From: Pseudoalteromonas umbrosa
GTDB taxonomy: Bacteria; Pseudomonadota; Gammaproteobacteria; Enterobacterales; Alteromonadaceae
DNA length: 64,000 nucleotides
Reading direction: 5' to 3'
Assembly (NCBI RefSeq): GCF_030125375.1
Contig: NZ_JASJUU010000001.1
Coordinates: 806,001-870,000, forward strand
Shown: positions 9,295 through 16,669 of the stretch, in pieces
How the letters are laid out: every line of letters begins with the position of its first letter
How positions within the stretch are numbered: position 1 is the first letter of the stretch
Notes under the pieces: generated by a model
The model's database searches: none
What the model saw: the letters and a program-made list of their open reading frames with translations, nothing else
Told to the model about the DNA's origin: nothing
Program-made: the position numbers and the translations under genes

Positions 9295-9732
9295 TTGAAA
9301 ACTTTAAGTACGTTATTAATTTTATTTAGTTTTAATACGTTAGCATGTACTTGCCTAGGTTATGATATAAAAGAGGCATTTAATGATTATCCAATTGTTT
9401 TTACTGGGACAGTTGAAAAAATTGAGATAATAAAAACTAAGGAAGAGGGTTGGTTTAATTACTCTAAATCAATGGCAGTGACTATAGCTGTAGAGCAAAG
9501 CTATAAAGGATTTATGGGTGAAAAAGTATTAGTGGCAACAAGGGAAGACCCTGCTGCATGTGGCTTTCCCTTTAAACAAAAGGGGAAATATGCTGTATTT
9601 GCCTATCCCAATGAAAAGGGGCTGTTTGTTGGTGCTTGTAGTCCAACAATTCATATGGAAAAACGTGAAGAGTACTATGAAAAAGAAAGACATCGTGTAG
9701 TTAATTTCTTAAAGCAAAAAGCGGGCATTTAG
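9295..9732 (+). CDS. Exported protein with an NTR/TIMP-like domain
   Basis: 145 residues from TTG at 9295, preceded by AAGGTGGA. The longer frame beginning at 9187 has no such site and would bury the signal peptide. After the hydrophobic leader, the mature N-terminus begins CTCLGYDIKEAFNDYPIVFTGTVEKIE, the CxC plus beta-barrel start typical of NTR/TIMP-like domains. Further cysteines follow in AACGF and GACSP. Homologous domains bind metalloproteases in animals; the bacterial role is unknown. Confidence 0.6.
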   Translation: MKTLSTLLILFSFNTLACTCLGYDIKEAFNDYPIVFTGTVEKIEIIKTKEEGWFNYSKSMAVTIAVEQSYKGFMGEKVLVATREDPAACGFPFKQKGKYAVFAYPNEKGLFVGACSPTIHMEKREEYYEKERHRVVNFLKQKAGI

Positions 9733-9938
9733 TAGGGTTGTTTAATTAATTCTATACCAACTTGGTGGTGATGTTTTGCAGTATTAGCATTAAAATCGAA
9801 TCAAAATTAGAGAAGTAATACTGACTTTTGGAACTCTACTTGTTCTTTATATAAAAACATAACAAATCAACGCAAAGGCGATTAAAGCTTGGCTTGGACC
9901 GTACTTTAACAATAATAGCTAAGTTAAATTAGTTTATT

Positions 9939-10352
9939 ATGCAGAAATTAAGGGTTATTAGTTTGAAATTGGCAATCAAAGGTTTAAGAAATTCAATTAT
10001 TACCGGTTGGGGATTGTCTTTTTTATATATGTGGTTCTTGACTGACTTTAATGTGCTGTTTTTTCACTTGCTTTTCGCATCAACATTAGGTGGTTTAGTT
10101 AGTTCGGCGGCATTGGTATTTTATGTTTTGCCTATACACTTTTGGATGAGCCATAATGAGCTCGTTGGATTGAGATATTATTTAATGGTTGGTGTTATTC
10201 CATCAATAGTATTTATATTTATACCTGCTTTTACTGATGTAACGGGTCGATTAATTATTGAATCAATAATAACTTATGCATTGTTAGGTGTTGTGTTGAC
10301 TACTGTGTTTTGGTTTACGGTATATTATCGTAAACCAAAAAGAACGGATTAA
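9939..10352 (+). CDS. Hypothetical four-helix membrane protein
   Basis: 137 residues with four hydrophobic segments (ITGWGLSFLYMWFL, LLFASTLGGLVSSAALVFYVLP, YYLMVGVIPSIVFIFI, IITYALLGVVLTTVFWF) and basic ends. No family recognised. ATG start with a poor ribosome binding site; a second in-frame start (TTG) occurs at 9962. Confidence 0.5.
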   Translation: MQKLRVISLKLAIKGLRNSIITGWGLSFLYMWFLTDFNVLFFHLLFASTLGGLVSSAALVFYVLPIHFWMSHNELVGLRYYLMVGVIPSIVFIFIPAFTDVTGRLIIESIITYALLGVVLTTVFWFTVYYRKPKRTD

Positions 10353-10590
10353 AAGAGCTGAAAAATAGTTGGCTTTGTACGTTTCCCATGCATATAAGCC
10401 AAATATTATTAGCCATCTATATATGGAATTGGATGACCATCGGCTCTGAATTTTTAAGTATTTTTGTTTAATCAAATCAGAATACGGTGAAATATGATAA
10501 TTGCCCAATTCAATAGGATGTCATTGAGGCAGGTTTGTGCTTATTTTTCTTTTAGTTTTAGCCTAGTGTTTTCAAAGGAATTAACACCAT

Positions 10591-11031
10591 ATGAGTGTTC
10601 GAGAGTTTTGTGAAAAAGACTATCCAACAGTTTTGGAGATTTATTCGAAGTCCAAATTGGATGAGCTTAGTTTTGAGAAAAAGGCGTTTACGCTTTTACC
10701 ACTAGAAAATGATGAAAAGAGAATGTCTGCGCTAAAAGAATCAAAAATATACGTTTTTGATGATGGTAAGCTCCTTGAGTATGGTGCGATATTTGAGTCA
10801 GAGATTAGAGCTCTATTTGTTAGCCCTAGCGCAAGAGGAAAAGGTATAGGAAGACAGATACTTGAACACCTATTGTCACAAATAAGTGGGAAGGCTAACC
10901 TGTTTGTAGTCAAATCAAATAAACCAGCAAAGGCACTCTACAAAGAATATGGCTTCGAAGTGTCTGATGAATTTATAACTGAATATAATGGTGAGTCTGT
11001 ATGTGCTAATAAAATGGTTCGCATAAATTAG
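10591..11031 (+). CDS. GNAT-family N-acetyltransferase
   Basis: 146 residues. The acetyl-CoA binding motif A is clear (IRALFVSPSARGKGIGRQILEHLL, R/Q-x-x-G-x-G/A type), followed by the ALYKEYGFEV motif B. These enzymes move an acetyl group from acetyl-CoA to an amine; the substrate is unknown. ATG start with AAAGGAA upstream. Confidence 0.9.
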   Translation: MSVREFCEKDYPTVLEIYSKSKLDELSFEKKAFTLLPLENDEKRMSALKESKIYVFDDGKLLEYGAIFESEIRALFVSPSARGKGIGRQILEHLLSQISGKANLFVVKSNKPAKALYKEYGFEVSDEFITEYNGESVCANKMVRIN

Positions 11032-11104
11032 TAGCGCCATAAGGGTATGGCATGCAGGTCTTTGGTTATTGTTTACGATGTTAACCTAAATGAGAACGAG
11101 GTTC

Positions 11105-11683
11105 ATGGAAAGTCCTATAAATAAATTTAAAGTTTGGTGGCAGGAATCGCAAGTAGATAGTCCGTTAAACCAAAAAAGTGCTGTGTGTGTTTCGACTATC
11201 GACAAAAATGGGTTTCCGTCGGGAAGATTTGTTGATTTAAAAGCCGTTAGTGACGAGGGTTTCGTTTTTTGTTCCTATTTAGATTCCGCAAAAGGCAAAC
11301 AGATTTCGGATAACCCAAAATCTTCGATGACTTGTTGGTGGGATCATGTTGGCTATCAAGTTCGCATTATTGGTTATGCAGAAGAAATAACTGAAATAGA
11401 AGCAGATTATTTTTGGGAAACAAGAACCAGAAGTGCTCAGTTAACGACTAGCGCTTTCGTTCAAAGTGCGCCGTTAGAATCAGAAACCGCTTTAGCAATG
11501 CGCTACCAAAAAGCCTCGGAAAATTTTAATGGCCAACCTGTCCCAAGGCCAAATAATTGGGGAGGTTATATCATTAAGCCTGTTGTAATAGAGTTTCTTA
11601 CTTTCCGAAAAAGCAGGCTACATTTGCGGGAGTTATATGAAAACACAGGTGTTTATTGGTGTAAAACATTACTCCAGCCGTGA
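11105..11683 (+). CDS. PdxH-like FMN-dependent oxidase (pyridoxamine 5'-phosphate oxidase family)
   Basis: 193 residues from the ATG at 11105, which has a GAGG just upstream; the frame can also begin at 11090. It contains the FMN-binding split barrel (VCVSTIDKNGFPSGRFVDLK) and the C-terminal dimerisation block (RLHLRELYENTGVYW) of pyridoxine/pyridoxamine phosphate oxidases. Full PdxH proteins are slightly longer, so this may be a paralogue with another substrate. Its lone position among unrelated genes suggests horizontal acquisition. Confidence 0.8.
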   Translation: MESPINKFKVWWQESQVDSPLNQKSAVCVSTIDKNGFPSGRFVDLKAVSDEGFVFCSYLDSAKGKQISDNPKSSMTCWWDHVGYQVRIIGYAEEITEIEADYFWETRTRSAQLTTSAFVQSAPLESETALAMRYQKASENFNGQPVPRPNNWGGYIIKPVVIEFLTFRKSRLHLRELYENTGVYWCKTLLQP

Positions 11684-11733
11684 AAAGAATTACAGTGTTA
11701 TATTTTAACACAGGTTTTAAGAGGTAGATTCAA

Positions 11734-12168
11734 TTGAAAAATTTCAAGGAAAAGTATGTTACTGTTACTTTTTCTTTTCTATTTCAATCTAGCAGATCTG
11801 CAAGAGGTGGTTTTAAATACATACATCAGAGAAATAACCCTTCTGAATGTAATATGAGGGAGGTGGAAAATGGAACGGTTGTATTGCAGGTTACTAGGCT
11901 TGTTCGTAATAAAAATGAGGATATCTTTCAAGAGAGAGCTGAGTTAGAAAGTGATATGAAGTATTACGGAGGGAAATTTTTACATCAAAAGTACCGACTT
12001 GTTTCATCTAATGGCAAATTAAGTAATAAGAAAATATCTAAAACATCCAAGCTTTTAACAATGCTAACACCTCCAAGGGATGCTCGGAATTATATTCAGA
12101 AAAAAGTACCTTTCTATTCATTGGCTCTTGTGTGTGTGTTTTATTTAGTTGTACTTTGGGTGAAATGA
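11734..12168 (+). CDS. Hypothetical protein with a C-terminal membrane helix
   Basis: 144 residues from a TTG start with AAGAGG upstream. It is basic and low-complexity in the middle, ending in one hydrophobic helix (FYSLALVCVFYLVVLWV), consistent with a tail-anchored protein. No family recognised. Confidence 0.45.
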   Translation: MKNFKEKYVTVTFSFLFQSSRSARGGFKYIHQRNNPSECNMREVENGTVVLQVTRLVRNKNEDIFQERAELESDMKYYGGKFLHQKYRLVSSNGKLSNKKISKTSKLLTMLTPPRDARNYIQKKVPFYSLALVCVFYLVVLWVK

Positions 12169-12189
12169 AATATGACACGCGCCCATATT

Positions 12190-12275
12190 AAAAAGGACAC
12201 AAAACGCTTGGTTATTGCTCCCTCATTGCTTATTTTAGCCAATCATTTTTGCATCTTAGGTGGACGTTAAGGTTT
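12190..12275 (+). repeat. attC-like degenerate recombination site
   Basis: The stretch between two genes (GGACACAAAACGCTTGG ... TTTTAGCCAATC ... ACGTTAAGG) follows the order and spacing of marine integron attC sites as I remember them. It includes the partly complementary TTGGTTA/TAGCCAA arms and a core-like GTTAAGG at 12266-12272 that misses the GTTRRRY consensus only at the last base. The left core is not recognisable. Low confidence. Confidence 0.3.
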
Positions 12276-12287
12276 CACAGGAAGATT

Positions 12288-12944
12288 ATGCTAAATCGAA
12301 TTATTCTAATATTTTTAAGTGCTATATTTATCTCGACATTTGCACATGGGGAAGTCGTGACAGATAAAACCAAAAAAGGATGTTCTGCGACAGAGTGGCG
12401 CCACATGTATTTTATTGGAATATCAAAACAAAACCCAAATAAGATAGATTTATCGGAAAGACAGGTACAAGGTCTGCTTTCTATGGTTAATGTCGGCCCT
12501 GCAATTTCTAATGGAGCTGCTATTAAGCCTGAATACCTTATTAATTCAAAAGGTACTACTCCCTGGCTTGCGATGTTTGCTTTAGTGCAGGCTAAACAGC
12601 CCTCTGTGCTTCCAATAATTGCAGAAGGGAAATCACGTATTCATATACCCACACAATTTATTAGTAATACTTTTAATAGTCATAACAATTGGCCTCCAGA
12701 GGTGTTAGCTAAATATGATATGACATTGGAGGGGTATAATGTGTTTGTAGTACCTTTCCTAATTCATTTTAGCGCAAACCCAGTCAATGATTTATCTCAA
12801 TCACTGAAGACGCCAGATGGCAATCTGGAAATATTTAATGTCAATGAGTTCTCGGAGAAATCACCTGAGGAGTTTCTAGTTAAACTATCCGATATAGTGA
12901 AATTTATTAAGAAAAATAGACCTGTGATTTCGCAAGCAGAGTAG
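12288..12944 (+). CDS. Hypothetical exported protein
   Basis: 218 residues from ATG at 12288 (CAGGAAG ribosome binding site); the longer frame from 12249 lacks one. A signal peptide ends near FAHGEV. The mature part has a single early Cys (KKGCSATEW) and no recognisable motif; repeated mention of ISN, FISNTF and IHFSANP-like strands suggests a beta-rich fold. Function unknown. Confidence 0.6.
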   Translation: MLNRIILIFLSAIFISTFAHGEVVTDKTKKGCSATEWRHMYFIGISKQNPNKIDLSERQVQGLLSMVNVGPAISNGAAIKPEYLINSKGTTPWLAMFALVQAKQPSVLPIIAEGKSRIHIPTQFISNTFNSHNNWPPEVLAKYDMTLEGYNVFVVPFLIHFSANPVNDLSQSLKTPDGNLEIFNVNEFSEKSPEEFLVKLSDIVKFIKKNRPVISQAE

Positions 12945-13455
12945 CTTTAACAAGTCAAAGCATGTGGAGTTGGTTAAACTGTCATTTTCCTGTTCGAAAC
13001 AGCTGCTAATTGTTGACTTGAGGCAAGTTTTAGGAATTCAATGTCAAGTTTAGTGTCAAAATTCCCGGATTTATTGGTGTCATTCTCAAAGGCTCTTTAT
13101 TATTAATAAATCAGCACTTTTAAAACTCAGTGCTAGAGTTGTAGTTGATTGTATATATACTTTTATTGATAAGGTGTTGTTATTTGTCTAGCGTTAACAA
13201 ATGATTTTAGCTTTTGTAAATCGATAGGCTACTATGATAGCCGTAATGTGGAAACTATATTTATTTTATTTAATGAACTTTATGGGTAATTAACTTTTTA
13301 TGTTGAAAAGTGGGTTGTGCAATCAATAAAGTGGTGTTCTTTTTAATTGTAGTTTATGCCTGAGTGGTGTGTAGAGCCTGCGATGTAGTGAAAGCATGTT
13401 ATCGCAAATAATTAAAACAAAATATTTTTGATTGGTTATTATGTAGGAGGGGTAT
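12945..13455. other. Intergenic gap with a cassette-junction-like left edge
   Basis: No gene seen in 511 bases. Directly after the stop, CTTTAACAAGTCAA is matched by an inverted TTGACTTG about 65 bases later (near 13014), the arrangement expected of the outer arms of an attC site, but the core GTTRRRY is absent. The rest is AT-rich and featureless. Confidence 0.3.
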
Positions 13456-13794
13456 ATGTCGTATTCGAAAAAGCTTGAAGCAGCGCTAATAGAACTCGAA
13501 GAAGCAAATGTTAATAAAACTAACGCAATGCCACCGCCATATAAACTGTTGCGCAAAGTTGGCTTTGAAATTATTCCTTTTCATTACAACAGATTTTCAT
13601 CGAATTTTTTGATGGCTTCAGGTTGGTTTGTACCAATATCGTTTTTGTTGGCTTTTTGGCATTTAGATGGTGCGTCATTCTCGACAATGGTTATTTTTAG
13701 TATGTTTAGTGGGTTGATGTTAGGGTTATGTGCAGCAGCTTACTATAGTAATAGCGCCAAAAAGTATAAATTAAGCACTTGGGAGGAGCTATAG
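13456..13794 (+). CDS. DUF6404-like small membrane protein
   Basis: 112 residues. The N-terminal helix (YSKKLEAALIELEEANV) and the NAMPPPYKLLRKVGFEIIPPF-like segment followed by two membrane helices (LMASGWFVPISFLLAFW, MVIFSMFSGLMLGLCAAAYY) match my memory of DUF6404, common in vibrios and Pseudoalteromonas accessory regions. Role unknown. ATG start after a good GTAGGAGG ribosome binding site. Confidence 0.6.
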   Translation: MSYSKKLEAALIELEEANVNKTNAMPPPYKLLRKVGFEIIPFHYNRFSSNFLMASGWFVPISFLLAFWHLDGASFSTMVIFSMFSGLMLGLCAAAYYSNSAKKYKLSTWEEL

Positions 13795-13939
13795 CTAAGA
13801 AACGTAAATAATGATGCCAAACGCATGGATATCGTTTGTTCATTATTACTAGGTGTTGTCCACATCTCATTTCGATGCTACCTAAATCAATGAAGAACAG
13901 GTGCTTATTCTTGTTATAAAGAAAAATAATATCCAGTTT

Positions 13940-14221
13940 ATGTGTAAAAATACTAAGTTATTAATATTAACTTTTATCGTTATACCTATTTTTAGTCATG
14001 CGTGTGATAAAGGTGAAGCTGCTCGAAATGGATTTAGTGCTATTTATGAAAAGTATCCAGAATATAAGCATCACATAGGGATTTTCACAATTGAAGAGCA
14101 CGATGGTATTTGGCTTTTGTTGAGAAAGCAGCAAGTATTTAAAGCGCAGCCTAAGGAATACCCAAGAGCTGTAATTGACAAAAAATCGTGCAACGTTACG
14201 CGAGTTGTTTGGTCTAAATAA
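13940..14221 (+). CDS. Hypothetical small exported protein
   Basis: 93 residues from ATG at 13940, giving a signal peptide (KLLILTFIVIPIFSHA) and a mature chain beginning CDKGEA. The end (YPRAVIDKKSCNVTRVVW) resembles small periplasmic proteins in which a strand repeats after a processing site, and two cysteines may form a disulfide. No family assigned. Confidence 0.5.
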   Translation: MCKNTKLLILTFIVIPIFSHACDKGEAARNGFSAIYEKYPEYKHHIGIFTIEEHDGIWLLLRKQQVFKAQPKEYPRAVIDKKSCNVTRVVWSK

Positions 14222-14329
14222 AACATATTATGCTTACAAACCAATGACTCGAAATACTAGGGTTGCTTTCCTACGCAGTGCTAACTTAAGCCAGTTATTT
14301 TGCCGGTTTGGTGAACATTAGGACAGTAC

Positions 14330-14752
14330 ATGATGATAGAGTCAGCTGAAGAATTCAAAAGGCTTAGAGAAAGCGAAGCTCAAGACGAATATTTTCGCGC
14401 TGCTCATGACGAGGCGCCTATACAAATATGGGAAGAGGTTCTCGTGAAGTATCCAGACTTAGCCGTTTGGGTAGCGCACAACAAAACTGTACCTGTGGCA
14501 ATACTTGAAAAGCTGGCAGTAGATAATGACCCAAAAGTCCGTGGAATGGTAGCTCGTAAAAGGAAAATACCTGAATCACTGATGTTGCAGTTAGCAAAAG
14601 ATGAAGATGAGTCTGTTAGGCATGCGCTTGTAAATAATAGAAAAGTGACAGTGGCGGTTTTGCAGGTACTAAGAAATGATTCTTGGCAAGTTATTAGGGA
14701 AGTGGCTTCGGATAAACTTAGCGCACTAACAAGCAAAAGCAGCGGGCGCTAA
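14330..14752 (+). CDS. HEAT/leucine-variant repeat protein
   Basis: 140 residues made almost entirely of about four helical repeats of 24 residues, each with a pattern like VPVAILEKLAVDNDPKVRGMVA and IPESLMLQLAKDEDESVRHALV. Such repeats give a small solenoid for protein binding; the partner is unknown. ATG start at 14330; a second ATG follows immediately. Confidence 0.75.
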   Translation: MMIESAEEFKRLRESEAQDEYFRAAHDEAPIQIWEEVLVKYPDLAVWVAHNKTVPVAILEKLAVDNDPKVRGMVARKRKIPESLMLQLAKDEDESVRHALVNNRKVTVAVLQVLRNDSWQVIREVASDKLSALTSKSSGR

Positions 14753-14823
14753 GTAGCCGACTTGCACTCATTATTTGCTTGGTTTACCCTGCTTTTTTGT
14801 CCCCTTTATGGTTGGCGTTAGGT
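14745..14823 (+). repeat. attC-like site with an intact core
   Basis: GTTAGGT at 14817-14823 fits the GTTRRRY integron core exactly and sits five bases before the next start codon, the normal place for a cassette junction. At the left end CTAAGTAGCCGAC (from 14749) can be paired, with extra bases, against the right arm GTTGGCGTTAG. Total length about 79 bases. Suggestive only. Confidence 0.35.
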
Positions 14824-14827
14824 ATTC

Positions 14828-15190
14828 ATGAAATTTCTCTACAAATTTGCATGTTTTGATTGTCGAGTAGCTTTCAAAAGGCACGCAACTCAAGAGTTAA
14901 ATACGGGGTCCACTTGGCAAGCTGATTCTGAGGTTGTGCACAATTGTCCCAATTGCGGTCGTAGAATGGCCTTTTTAGGTCGCAACTTTCGCGCACCAAA
15001 GCAATCGGATAAAAATAGGTGGCAGTCAGCAATGTTACTTTGGGAAGCAGGGTTTAGGTACTGTGGTAGTGGATACCATGACGACCCAGTTCTTCCTGAA
15101 AGTAAAGCTGAAACAATAGAGTTTATAAAAAATAATCTTAGTCACTCTCAAAGAATTGCAAGCTGTATCTATTGGGAAGGGTATAGCTAA
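14828..15190 (+). CDS. Hypothetical zinc-ribbon protein
   Basis: 120 residues with two cysteine pairs, CFDC (about 9-12) and CPNC (about 40-43), which would bind one zinc. The C-terminal half (WQSAMLLWEAGFRYCGSGYH ... IASCIYWEGYS) is aromatic. No catalytic motif. It follows directly on the core-like site, as cassette genes do. Confidence 0.6.
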   Translation: MKFLYKFACFDCRVAFKRHATQELNTGSTWQADSEVVHNCPNCGRRMAFLGRNFRAPKQSDKNRWQSAMLLWEAGFRYCGSGYHDDPVLPESKAETIEFIKNNLSHSQRIASCIYWEGYS

Positions 15191-15474
15191 CAAGCAATTT
15201 AAATGGTGCTATACAACGGACTGAATTCTATTCACAGAAACTTTATTCCTTCAATAGGGCACCGGTGCTCTCCTTAAATTTACTTAGTGCGAATCAAAAT
15301 AACGACTTCATATAACTAATTAAAGTAATGAGTTGAGCTGACAAACGCCATTTACCAGAGTCGAAACTAAGTTATTTTTAAAGCAAATATGACGGTGAGA
15401 TCTGGCTTTAACTATGTAGGTAAAGGCTGTAATTTAACAGATGTTATATTGACCAAAAATAAGGATAGAGCGGT
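15191..15474. other. Intergenic gap
   Basis: Begins with TATAGCTAACAAGCAATTT, which recalls the left end of attC sites, but no matching right core is found before the next gene. No ORF supported. Confidence 0.3.
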
Positions 15475-16161
15475 ATGAAACGAAATATATTAGTCATGGG
15501 TGCAAGCAGAGGGATTGGTTTAGCTGTAGCACAATTTTATCACGCGCATGGAGATAATGTGATTTCTGTTTCGCGCACGCCATCCAAAATTGGCCAATGG
15601 ATTGAAGCTGATATTTCTTATATCGCGGGTATACAAAAAGTGCTTGACGCAACGTCCCATCTTACCATTGATGCTTTGTTGTATATGGGTGGAATATGGG
15701 AGGAGAATGCGTTTACTCAAGACTATAACTTTGAGAGAAGTCCGCATTGTGAAACACAAAATATAATCAATATTAATCAGATTGCACCCATAGAACTCGT
15801 TAAGGGCCTCCTACCTAGTTTAAGAAAATCTGAAAACCCCAGGGTCATATTCATAGGTGCTACATCTGGTCTTGATATTTCTACAACGTCTGAAGTCGCA
15901 TATTCCGCCTCTAAATTCGGATTACGAGGTGCTGTGCATTCATTGCGAATAGGGTATAAAAATGAAGGCATTGGATTTACAACAATAAACCCAGGCTTGG
16001 TGGGAACCGATGAAGTATTGGCAGATATTCATTCTGGCGAATTTGCAGGCCTCATTCCAATACCTTTAGAGGATGTGGTGAGAACGGTCGATTTTGTCAT
16101 GCAATCAAATATCAACACAGACATTGGTGATATAACGCTTACTCAAAAATATACTACCTGA
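15475..16161 (+). CDS. Short-chain dehydrogenase/reductase
   Basis: 228 residues with the classical SDR pieces: cofactor loop GASRGIG (about 9-15), a YSASK catalytic YxxxK motif (about 143-147) and the PGLV turn after it. The Arg in GASRGIG and SRT after the second strand favour NADPH. Substrate unknown. ATG start after GATAGAG; last gene of the same-strand small-gene run. Confidence 0.9.
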   Translation: MKRNILVMGASRGIGLAVAQFYHAHGDNVISVSRTPSKIGQWIEADISYIAGIQKVLDATSHLTIDALLYMGGIWEENAFTQDYNFERSPHCETQNIININQIAPIELVKGLLPSLRKSENPRVIFIGATSGLDISTTSEVAYSASKFGLRGAVHSLRIGYKNEGIGFTTINPGLVGTDEVLADIHSGEFAGLIPIPLEDVVRTVDFVMQSNINTDIGDITLTQKYTT

Positions 16162-16463
16162 CAATACGACCACTAAACCATGCTGAGTCTAGCGTTGTTA
16201 CTGTTTCTTTTGTGAGAGCTGCGACGCTGTTAGCTCATTTTTTCATGCAGGAGCATCGATGCCCATATAAGCATCCCTGAGTTTTATGAGTAATCTATTT
16301 TTTTCACTTCAATCATGGCTCATCAACACAACTTACTCGCTCTTATAGCAATTAACTCTCGCGTTTCGCGTAATAATCTGTAATGGATTGTTTTCGATTT
16401 GTTACTAAACTTAGTGCCTTATTATTCAATTAAAGTCTAATTGAAACTTTACAAGGAGAGGTT

Positions 16464-16592
16464 ATGCCTACAAGTTTGGTTTGCGTTTTGCCGTGTTGGT
16501 TACTGAAGGTGACTGGCAGCCATACCCAGCAGTATTTTGCGCTATCCAACACTTCTCCTTTTCGTCATTTGCTTTGTAAAAACCGAGTTTGA
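16464..16592 (+). CDS. Possible 42-residue peptide upstream of goxA
   Basis: ATG at 16464 is preceded by an excellent AAGGAG (16453-16458) and opens 42 codons beginning MPTSLVCVLPCWLLKV and ending at TGA 16590-16592, 77 bases before goxA. The peptide is hydrophobic at its start, with three cysteines in all. It might be a leader peptide, a small protein or chance. No homologue known to me. Confidence 0.3.
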   Translation: MPTSLVCVLPCWLLKVTGSHTQQYFALSNTSPFRHLLCKNRV

Positions 16593-16669
16593 GATAACGC
16601 GTGTTCATTGCTCGTTATGTTTCGGCTCGGTCAGTTGTGCTTCAAACTTAATTTAATTAAGGACAAACC

